Shown here: in pieces, positions 57,303 through 64,000 of the stretch | Layout of the letters: the number at the start of each line of letters is the position of its first letter | How positions within the stretch are numbered: the first letter of the stretch is position 1 | Assembly: GCA_016208685.1 (NCBI GenBank) | Contig: JACQXM010000018.1 | Location: forward strand, 1-64,000 | Direction of reading: 5' to 3' | DNA: 64,000 bases | From: Planctomycetota bacterium | Lineage (GTDB): Bacteria > Planctomycetota > Phycisphaerae > UBA1845 | Translations under genes and position numbers: made by a program | The notes under the pieces: model-generated | Databases searched by the model: none | What the model was told of the DNA's origin: nothing | The model's input: only the letters and a program-made list of their open reading frames with translations

Positions 57303-58412
57303 CTAGGGGCAGGGCGGGCAAGCGGTGGGATCGGTGGTAAACGGGTACGCGCCCCCCTGGAAGGCCTTGATAAGCAGAAAGACGTCCGCGATGTTCGCCA
57401 GTCGATTCAGACACGGGTCGGTGCTGCTGACCGCCTGAACGTCCACTACTGTGATGTGCGGCGCGGTGGCCGTCGCCTGGAACTTCTGCAAGGCGGCGAT
57501 GAAGTCGTTGACGTTGACCACGCCGTTGGGCGCCGTCCAGGCGCCGCCCTGAATCTCACCCACGGTGTCGCCCCAAGCCTTGGGCACCGGCTGCCCGATG
57601 GTGCTCACCGCCAGCGCCGCGGTGAACGAGCCCCCTCCGTCGGAACTCGCCAGAATGGCGTACGTCGCCAACGGACTGATCTCACAATCCCCGGCGTGAA
57701 TCACCGCCTCCGTCCATACTCGGGTGACAGGCTGCGGCACTACCTGAGCCAGTCCGGCGGCGTCGGGCGTGCCCACCCAGCCGACTGCGATCGGAGGGGC
57801 CGGCGCCGTACGGTCGACGCGGAAGGCGACGACGTTCGTGCCGTTGTTGGGTGTAAAGGAGATGTAACGGTTCTTGGGTCGATCGTGCGGCGGCGGTGCG
57901 GAGGCGGCGGGGTTGGCGGCCGGACCGGTGACCGTGAAGGACCCGCTCCCGCTCAGTGTCTCCGGCTGCCCGGCCAGCCCCAAAGCGCTGACGGCATCCT
58001 GCGCGTAGTCGATGAGCACGGTGTGCAGGCCGCCGCCCAGACCCGTGGTGCTGACGGTCACCGTCCCCAGCGGCAGGGTAGCGCCTACCGGAGTGGCGTT
58101 GTTGCCACCCACGAACACGTCCTGCGGGTAGAAGCCGTTGTCGAAGGCGGGCGTGGTGGGGTTAGCAAAAGCGGCGGTCCAGGCGGCGTCGTAGGTAAAG
58201 GCAACGTCGGTCGCCGTGGGGGAGCCGATCACCACATCCGCGGTGTCGAACGAACCCAGGGACGCCACGCTGACCGCTACCTGGAAGGTCACGTCCGTGC
58301 CCGGGTCCACGGTGGTGGGGCCCACGGGCGTGAACGTGGCCGTCGCCGCCCGGGCCGCCGTGGTGCCGCACAGGAGAGCCAGCACCCACACCTGCCTAAC
58401 CAGTCGTTCCAT
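57303..58412 (-). CDS. Secreted cohesin-like protein with PKNR/AFQG module
   Basis: This 369-residue exported protein has a signal peptide (VWVLALLCGTTAARA). Residues about 22-160 form a beta domain (TFTPVGPTTVDPGTDVTFQV, then SFDTADVVIG, FYPQDVFVGGNN, LGTVTVSTTGLGGG) that resembles cohesins; this is a pattern-based inference. From 57878 down to 57306 is a full copy of the recurrent module (PKNRYISF, HAGDCEISP, KAWGDTVG, APNGVVNVNDF, NIADVFLLIKAFQGG, CPPCP). It lies 15 bases downstream of a paralogue with the same beta domain but a true dockerin. Confidence 0.82.
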   Translation of the reverse strand: MERLVRQVWVLALLCGTTAARAATATFTPVGPTTVDPGTDVTFQVAVSVASLGSFDTADVVIGSPTATDVAFTYDAAWTAAFANPTTPAFDNGFYPQDVFVGGNNATPVGATLPLGTVTVSTTGLGGGLHTVLIDYAQDAVSALGLAGQPETLSGSGSFTVTGPAANPAASAPPPHDRPKNRYISFTPNNGTNVVAFRVDRTAPAPPIAVGWVGTPDAAGLAQVVPQPVTRVWTEAVIHAGDCEISPLATYAILASSDGGGSFTAALAVSTIGQPVPKAWGDTVGEIQGGAWTAPNGVVNVNDFIAALQKFQATATAPHITVVDVQAVSSTDPCLNRLANIADVFLLIKAFQGGAYPFTTDPTACPPCP

Positions 58413-58427
58413 GACTCGTCCTCCCGT

Positions 58428-59195
58428 CTAATGTGAGCCGGTAAACTGCCGGGTGAAGGTGCTGAAGTCCTTCAAATCCACGTGACCGTCGCTGTTGACG
58501 TCGAAGCGGCGGCAAGCGTTCGACACCGTGCCGCCCGGGCCGGTAGCGCATGAATACATGACGGCGTAGTCGGCCGCGTCCACGTCGGTGTCGCAATCCG
58601 GGTTGAAGACGCAAAGCAGCGTGAACGTCGCGCTCCCGGAAAGCGGCTCCAGCACGCCGTCAAGTGTCAAGCGACTGACACCTCGATCGACGCTTGGATC
58701 GATGCGGACGGTATACGACCCTTCGGCCATACCCGTGGTGCTCACGGTCACGGTTCCCAGCGAAAGGTTGGTTCCCACGGGGTTGGGGTTATTGCCGCCG
58801 ACGAAAACGTCCTGGGTGTAGAACCCCACGTCGGCTGTCGGCGGCGTTACATTGGCGAAAGCCGCGGTCCAAGCGGCGCTATACGCGAAGGACAAGTCCG
58901 TTGCCTGGGCGCACCCGATGACTACATCGGCGGCATCGAACGACGCCAGGGCACTCACCGCGAGCGTGACCTGGAAGGTCAGCGGCGTGCCGGGTGCCAC
59001 GGTGGTGGGACCGACGGGCGTGAATGTGGCGGTGGATGCCCAGGCGCCGACGGTGCTCACCGAAAGCACCAGCGCCGGCCACCATCGCCGCCTGCGCCTG
59101 CGGCCGAATGCCGCTGCCACCCGGTCGCCCAGCGCGCCGCGTGAGCCGTTGCGTGAAGCCGGTCCGCCCCTTGTCATGAATCGGTTGTTCGACAC
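58428..59195 (-). CDS. Secreted cohesin-like protein with C-terminal dockerin
   Basis: This 255-residue exported protein starts at GTG 59195, directly after the upstream stop (ATG 59177 is also possible). An unusually Arg-rich n-region (RRRRRR) precedes the signal core WWPALVLSVSTVGAWAS. The beta domain (TFTPVGPTTVAPGTPLTFQV, SFDAADVVIG, FYTQDVFVGGNN) closely parallels the downstream gene. The end is a dockerin pair, DCDTDVDAADYAVMYSC and DVNSDGHVDLKDFSTFTRQF, the second with a complete calcium-type loop. The two paralogues differ mainly in the C-terminal module. Confidence 0.82.
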   Translation of the reverse strand: MSNNRFMTRGGPASRNGSRGALGDRVAAAFGRRRRRRWWPALVLSVSTVGAWASTATFTPVGPTTVAPGTPLTFQVTLAVSALASFDAADVVIGCAQATDLSFAYSAAWTAAFANVTPPTADVGFYTQDVFVGGNNPNPVGTNLSLGTVTVSTTGMAEGSYTVRIDPSVDRGVSRLTLDGVLEPLSGSATFTLLCVFNPDCDTDVDAADYAVMYSCATGPGGTVSNACRRFDVNSDGHVDLKDFSTFTRQFTGSH

Positions 59196-62063
59196 TTAGT
59201 GCCCCGTTGGTTTCTGAACCGTAAAGGAAGGAATCCTGGCATTCACCAGGCTGACGTCGCCGTTGAGAATCCGGGCGTCGCCATCGACGTCGCGGCGATC
59301 GTTGTCCGCGGCGCTGAAGTTCGGAACGCCGACGTTCACCGCGCCTGCGTCGAGGTTCAGCACCTTGCCGTCGTTGTCCGCGTCCCCCACCTGCACCACG
59401 TACTGCACGGTGAAGGGCGCCACGCCTGTCCAGCCGCCGGTGTTGCGCACCGCGTACCACTGGCGATGCGTCAGGTCCGAAGGCCCGGTGTCGACGATCT
59501 TGAGGATGCGCGGGTTGCCCTGGCCGTCGTTCTCAAGGGCGAAGGAGAACCCGGCGGAAAGGTCCCCGCCGTAAAGCGCGCCGGCGAGCATCTGCTGGAT
59601 GAGCACCGCGCCCGCGGGCGGGGCCGTAATATCCTGGGTGAACGTCAGGCGCATGGTGTTTTGCGCCGAGCGCCACAAACTCTTGGTGGTCGACGGCTCG
59701 GCGCCTTGCAGGGCCGTCGGTTGGGTCGCAGGATTGAGGCTGAAGAGCTCGATGGGGTCGATCTCGCCCGTTCCACTGGCATCAATGAGATACACCGCTT
59801 CAAGGGCGCGAATGCCCAGAACGGTGTGCAGGTTGTCGAGGTCCAGAAAGACAATGTTGGCCACGTTCTGATACGGCGGAACGTCGAGCGTGTCCACGTC
59901 GGCACCCTGCAAGCCGCCCGTGAGGCTGAGGAACACAAACTCGCCCGGGACCACGGGAGCCCCAGCCTCCACCTGCGCCACCTCGACGACGATTCCGAAG
60001 TCGTCCGTGGCACCCGTCTCCAGCGAGCTGTCATCGCGAACGTTCGACTCCACGATGGCCAGTTCGAAGGTGCGCGTCGTAGCGGCGTTCGACAGTCCGC
60101 TGCGCGGCTGGCCGACGTCGCCGACGGCATCGACAAAATGCAGGGGCTCACTGGGGGTGAACGTACCGCCGAACGTCAGCGTGTCGGGGTGATTGAGGCG
60201 CACGGCGCGGACCCCCACGGCGTCCACCGTGTCCACGTACGTCGCGGCGCCGCTGACCGACTCCGCGGATTGCAGCACCGTCTGCCGCAGATCGAGCTTG
60301 GGAAAGCCCGGGCCGGGGTAATTCACGAAGGCGCCGGGATCGGGAAAGTCCTTCACCAACCCGAGCTGAACGAACGGCCCGTTGTTCAGGTCGGACGCCG
60401 GGTCGATGAGGATCGCCCCGTGGCCGAGCGTGTCCTGCGCCGCGCCGCCCAGGTTGGCGGCTACGTAGGTGCCGAGGCTTGTAGCGCGGAATTCATTGTT
60501 GACGCCGGCCTGTGCCGGCACAGCCTGAACCGCGGCGAAAACCGTGGTCTGGAAGGGCTGCCCTGCGGCGTTCTGTCCTGTTGTCGGTTTGAGCACGGTT
60601 GCCGTGATCGTGGTCACCTGCACCGGGGATACCACGGCCGGATCGCCTCCGTTGGTGTTGGTCGCGGTCACGGTCACCGTGGCGCTCGCCGAGCTGCCGT
60701 GCGCCGCGGACGCGCCCGGGGTAATCGCCACCATCGGTAAGCCGTATGCCTGACCCGCCACACCGAGCGCCGAAGTGCCCGGGGCGAAGGTCACCACGGA
60801 AGGGTTGCTGGACGCACCGGGCGAGGTAGCCATGTTGATGCCGTAGTTCCCGCCGACATTCGCCGCCAGGACGCCCGGGCGCCCCGTCGTCTGTGCCAGC
60901 ACCTGGAACATCTGCTCGGCGCCCGTCGCGACCGCGAGTTCGGGCGGAGAGGTCGTGCGCACGACACGGCCGGGCGTGGCGAAGAAGGGCCCGACGCCGC
61001 GGATGTGGCGATAAGCCAGCGCCGCATCGGCGGCTGGATCGTCGATCGCCGCGGTCTCGGTAGTTTTGGCTACGTCAACGAACACGCGGGCGTAACCGCT
61101 CGCCGTTCCCGGCGCCGGTGGCAGGGCCAGGAACTCCGGTATCTGGGCCACGAGAAGGCTGAACGCCCCGCCGAGCGGCAGCACCATGTCCAGGTCCACG
61201 CCGCCGCCGGAGGGGAAAGGCTGCTGCGTGTAATCGAAGGTGCCGTCGTCGTTACCGGCGTAACCGTCCTGGTGGCATCCGGTGTCCAGGCCCAAGCCCT
61301 GTTGGATCAGGTTGGGATCGGAGCCGGCGGCACAGTCGGCGGCGTGGGCGTCGTCGCAGAGCTGCACGTAGCCGCCCAGATCGCGGGCCACCAGCAGATA
61401 AGCGCTCGAACCGTTCTGCACGATTCCGGAGGAGGCCTCCGCCGGCAAGTCAATCTTCGACTCCGTGGTCGCCGAGAGGCTGAGGAAGTTCGTCGTTCCG
61501 CTGGGGGAATGGTGTCCGTTGATGGCGATGAACAGGTAGTCGTTGGGCGGGGCGGGAAGGGAGGTAATGCCGCCGCGGATGAGTGCCGTTCGTGATGCGG
61601 CCGTCCCTGCCAGTTCCGTGGTCGAGCTGCCCAAGTAATCCACCCAGCCGAGCACCACCACGCCGGTGGTGGGCCGCGCGACGGCTCCCGGTGCCGTTCC
61701 ATTGCTCGGGTCGAGATCGAACGGCGGCAGGTCGAAGCGGTAATTCACCAGGCCCGGCCCGCTGCTGCTGGTGTCGCCCTCGATCTCGTAGAACGTCAGT
61801 CGCAAGGCGTCCTTAAGCGGCGCGAGTGCCGATGCCAGAGGGGCGCCCGGCGGCTGGTGCAGCGGTAGGAAGATCTCGATGAACTCCTGGTGCTCGCTGG
61901 AGGGGTCGCGTCCGATCGGCCCGTCGTTGAGCCCCGGCGGATCGGTGTAAACCTCGGTGATGATGGGGTGGTTCGGGTCGGCCGCATGGCCGATGGGCGC
62001 CATCGCGGCGACGGCCACGACCGCCCAGGCGAAACCTCTCAACACTCCGTTCGTCCCCTGCAT
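59196..62063 (-). CDS. Large secreted protein with lamin-tail-like start and dockerin end
   Basis: This 955-residue exported protein starts at ATG 62063 with GAGGAG six bases upstream; earlier in-frame starts are not supported. The signal peptide is GFAWAVVAVAAMAPIGHA. Right after it, HPIITEVYTDPPGLNDG and HQEFIEIFLPL resemble a lamin-tail domain start. The middle is not recognised (FVDVAKTTETAAIDDPAADA; Ig-like TVTVTATNTNGGDPAVVSPV). The C-terminus is a dockerin-like pair, DADNDGKVLNLDAGAVN and DVDGDARILNGDVSLVN. It is first in a three-gene run with the two cohesin-like genes. Confidence 0.83.
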   Translation of the reverse strand: MQGTNGVLRGFAWAVVAVAAMAPIGHAADPNHPIITEVYTDPPGLNDGPIGRDPSSEHQEFIEIFLPLHQPPGAPLASALAPLKDALRLTFYEIEGDTSSSGPGLVNYRFDLPPFDLDPSNGTAPGAVARPTTGVVVLGWVDYLGSSTTELAGTAASRTALIRGGITSLPAPPNDYLFIAINGHHSPSGTTNFLSLSATTESKIDLPAEASSGIVQNGSSAYLLVARDLGGYVQLCDDAHAADCAAGSDPNLIQQGLGLDTGCHQDGYAGNDDGTFDYTQQPFPSGGGVDLDMVLPLGGAFSLLVAQIPEFLALPPAPGTASGYARVFVDVAKTTETAAIDDPAADAALAYRHIRGVGPFFATPGRVVRTTSPPELAVATGAEQMFQVLAQTTGRPGVLAANVGGNYGINMATSPGASSNPSVVTFAPGTSALGVAGQAYGLPMVAITPGASAAHGSSASATVTVTATNTNGGDPAVVSPVQVTTITATVLKPTTGQNAAGQPFQTTVFAAVQAVPAQAGVNNEFRATSLGTYVAANLGGAAQDTLGHGAILIDPASDLNNGPFVQLGLVKDFPDPGAFVNYPGPGFPKLDLRQTVLQSAESVSGAATYVDTVDAVGVRAVRLNHPDTLTFGGTFTPSEPLHFVDAVGDVGQPRSGLSNAATTRTFELAIVESNVRDDSSLETGATDDFGIVVEVAQVEAGAPVVPGEFVFLSLTGGLQGADVDTLDVPPYQNVANIVFLDLDNLHTVLGIRALEAVYLIDASGTGEIDPIELFSLNPATQPTALQGAEPSTTKSLWRSAQNTMRLTFTQDITAPPAGAVLIQQMLAGALYGGDLSAGFSFALENDGQGNPRILKIVDTGPSDLTHRQWYAVRNTGGWTGVAPFTVQYVVQVGDADNDGKVLNLDAGAVNVGVPNFSAADNDRRDVDGDARILNGDVSLVNARIPSFTVQKPTGH

Positions 62064-62521
62064 CCTTTGCTCCTCGATAGCCACCGCGCGAGTAAAACGT
62101 CCCCTCCGCCAGCCGCGAGTTGGACCGACGTTCCGACGCAATGACCGCGAGGGATAGCAAACTCCGTGCCAGCACCGGCGGATCGTGGGCGTAACCGATC
62201 CTTGGCACGCCATGCGGGGAATTCAAAGACGCGGGCGTCGCCGCGCCGGAGTTATAGGACGCGCGGCGAAACCCTACTGCGAGCCTGCTCGCGGTTCGGG
62301 TCCGCTGGGTGCGAGTAGGCTGGCACCCCCAGGGCCCGGTGCACCGCGCGACTTGAGCTACATGGCGGTGATGGCCCGTTTTTCAGCCGTGGGCGGGCAG
62401 TTTTTCGTCTGTTGATGCGTGGCACGCAACGTGCCTTCGGCAGTCTTGGCCCCGGTCGCCGCGACCGGTGCAGGGGAGCACGCGAACGCGGCGAACCTCG
62501 GGACCCACGAAGGACCGCACG
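62064..62521. other. Intergenic region between divergent genes
   Basis: About 460 bases; no gene or clear promoter seen. It ends with GAAGGA, the ribosome site of the glycosyltransferase. Confidence 0.4.
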
Positions 62522-63733
62522 GTGCCCAAGGACATCCAACCAAACCTCGGCCGGGTGTTTGCCTACTGCCACGACAGCGTCGGCATCGGGCACCTGGCAC
62601 GAACGCTGAACATCTGCAAACACCTTGGGCACGAGTACCCGTTCACGACCTTCCTCCTGGCAACCGGCACCCCGTACGTGTCGATGTTCGAACATCTGCC
62701 GCGGCTGGACTACATCAAACTCCCCACGCTAGCGAAGGAAGCCAGTCACCGTTACCGCAGCAAATACCTTACCATGGCCACGGATGAACTCATCCGCTGT
62801 CGCGAGGGGATTCTGCAACAGGCCGTCGAGCACTTCGAGCCGGACGTGGTGCTGGTGGATAAGGCGCCGCTGGGCGTCTGCCGCGAACTGCTGCCGACGC
62901 TGCGCTGGCTGCGGCGGAACCGCCCGCAGACGCGCATCGTGTTTGGCATGCGCGACATCGAGGATTCCCCGGAGGCCACCGTCGCCCAGTGGGACGCCGA
63001 CGGCGTGCCCGCGGCGTTGGAGGCGGTCTACGACGAGATATGGTGCTACGGAATGCGCTCGGTGTTCGACGTGGTGGCCGAGTACCGGCTGTCGCCGGCG
63101 ATCGCCGACAAGCTGCGCTTCGTGGGCTACGTCGCCCAGGAGCCTTGCGGGCACCCTCCGCTGAACGGTTCGGCGTCCAGGTCGGTGCTGGTCACGGTAG
63201 GCGGCGGGACGGATGGCGAGTTCCTTCTGTCTACCTACCTGAACGAGGCCGCCGTGCAGCTCGCCCGGCACGGCGTGCGTTCCACACTGGTGGGCGGGCC
63301 GGACCTTCCCGACGACGTGGCGGAACGACTGCGCGGGCGCGCCTCAGCCACCGCTGGCGTCGACTGGGTGGACTTCGATCCGTGCATGAACTGCCGCATC
63401 CGCCGCGCCGACGTCGTGGTGTCCATGGGCGGCTACAACACCCTCTGTCAGATCGCGCGGAACCGCAAGCGCTCGCTGGTCGTGCCGCGCATCTATCCCC
63501 GCCTGGAGCAGTCGATTCGCGCGCGGCTATGGGCCGGTCGAGGCATCGTCGAGGTGGTCGAGCCCGCGGAGCTCACACCCTCGGAACTCAGCGCGCACGT
63601 TGCCGCCATGGTGCTCGACGGGCGCGAGCCGGAGGACGCCGGGCTCGACTTCCACGGCCTGCGACGGATTCGCGATCGTTTTCACTCCTTCTGGTACCCG
63701 GAGACCGCCGATGCGCGTGCTCTACGTGTGTAG
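62522..63733 (+). CDS. MurG-like glycosyltransferase (COG4671-type)
   Basis: This 403-residue predicted glycosyltransferase uses GTG 62522, chosen for GAAGGA seven bases upstream; a GTG at 62468 is in frame. The N-terminal Rossmann half has FAYCHDSVGIGHLARTLNICKHL (the HxxR-type start of this family), PDVVLVDKAPLGV and RIVFGMRDIEDSPEA. The C-terminal half has VTVGGGTDGEFLL and VVSMGGYNTLCQIARNRKRSLVVPR, the nucleotide-sugar-binding region of GT28/MurG folds. It overlaps the next glycosyltransferase start by 23 bases, so both belong to one operon, probably for a surface polysaccharide. Confidence 0.87.
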   Translation: MPKDIQPNLGRVFAYCHDSVGIGHLARTLNICKHLGHEYPFTTFLLATGTPYVSMFEHLPRLDYIKLPTLAKEASHRYRSKYLTMATDELIRCREGILQQAVEHFEPDVVLVDKAPLGVCRELLPTLRWLRRNRPQTRIVFGMRDIEDSPEATVAQWDADGVPAALEAVYDEIWCYGMRSVFDVVAEYRLSPAIADKLRFVGYVAQEPCGHPPLNGSASRSVLVTVGGGTDGEFLLSTYLNEAAVQLARHGVRSTLVGGPDLPDDVAERLRGRASATAGVDWVDFDPCMNCRIRRADVVVSMGGYNTLCQIARNRKRSLVVPRIYPRLEQSIRARLWAGRGIVEVVEPAELTPSELSAHVAAMVLDGREPEDAGLDFHGLRRIRDRFHSFWYPETADARALRV

Positions 63734-64000
63734 CGATCACGGCGTTAAGCCCGACGGCGTAAAGGGTGCGTCCGTGCACCTGCGTGCCATCACCGCCGGT
63801 CTGGCGCGGTTGGGGCACGAGGTGCAGGTGCTTTCGCCCAACGGGGCACCAGGCGGCGATCACCCGGCACCGGCGGTCCTGCCGGATGCCCCGGGTATCT
63901 CGGCGGCCGTCCGCCCGCTGAAAAACTGGCTGCTCGAGCACGGGTTGGACGAGGGCGTGGCGCGGGAGTTTCGCTCCCTGCTCTACAACGCCTGGGCCAA
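63711..64000 (+). CDS. Glycosyltransferase family 4-like, N-terminal part
   Basis: The frame from ATG 63711 is open to the window end (96 codons). It begins MRVLYVCSDHGVKPDGVKGA and continues SVHLRAITAGLARLGHEVQVLSP, the N-terminal Rossmann motif of GT4-type glycosyltransferases, where the GxKGxxxH loop contacts the donor. The C-terminal sugar-nucleotide half lies beyond the window. Overlap with the preceding gene indicates co-transcription. Confidence 0.85.
   Translation, partial: MRVLYVCSDHGVKPDGVKGASVHLRAITAGLARLGHEVQVLSPNGAPGGDHPAPAVLPDAPGISAAVRPLKNWLLEHGLDEGVAREFRSLLYNAWA

Overview
The window is GC-rich, densely coding bacterial DNA that looks like a member of the Planctomycetota, possibly Phycisphaerae-like. 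The evidence is an ECF sigma factor of the planctomycete type coupled to a Ser/Thr kinase with TPRs, many large secreted proteins ending in dockerin-like repeats, Cys-rich DNDC-type repeats, CHAT-TPR and SEFIR/NB-ARC/TPR proteins, and dispersed intergenic repeats of a kind common in that phylum. This taxonomic call is an inference from gene content, not a database result. No rRNA and no CRISPR array were seen.

Layout. 0.25-10.1 kb: secreted proteins on the + strand around a minus-strand sigma/kinase operon. 10.1-13.2 kb: a SEFIR-NB-ARC-TPR signalling or defence protein. 13.4-15.9 kb: two acyl-CoA dehydrogenases. 16.5-20.1 kb: a large secreted di-haem beta-propeller/kelch protein. 20.3-24.1 kb: a lysine-degradation pair (lysine-ketoglutarate reductase-like and saccharopine dehydrogenase) and a divergent methyltransferase. 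24.1-25.7 kb: a 1.6 kb GC-rich stretch with no credible gene. 25.7-30.9 kb: two exported proteins and a gene fragment. 31.7-36.9 kb: a CHAT-TPR protease-like protein convergent with an ECF sigma factor and its membrane partner. 37.3-44.6 kb: a 2,420-residue RHS/YD-repeat protein. 45.2-54.5 kb: an integrative element at the 3' end of tRNA-Ala(CGC). 55.0-63.7 kb: a cytochrome c lipoprotein, an OprB-type porin, three dockerin or dockerin-like secreted proteins, and the start of a glycosyltransferase cluster cut by the window end.

Three things stand out. First, the integrative element is bounded by 24-bp direct repeats, and its attachment core lies inside the tyrosine recombinase reading frame. 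Excision would join the recombinase in frame to an open frame at the opposite end, giving it a different C-terminus. The element carries a small terminase subunit, a primase and a helicase but no large terminase or capsid genes, so it looks like a phage satellite. Second, a roughly 190-residue module recurs in four proteins plus one orphan fragment. It starts PKNR, ends AFQG...CPxCP, and contains two degenerate dockerin-like halves. It swaps with true dockerins on related proteins and is probably an anchoring or sorting module. Third, three separate signalling systems with TPR or ECF parts are present: ECF-kinase, SEFIR-NB-ARC-TPR, and CHAT-TPR with ECF and a membrane partner.
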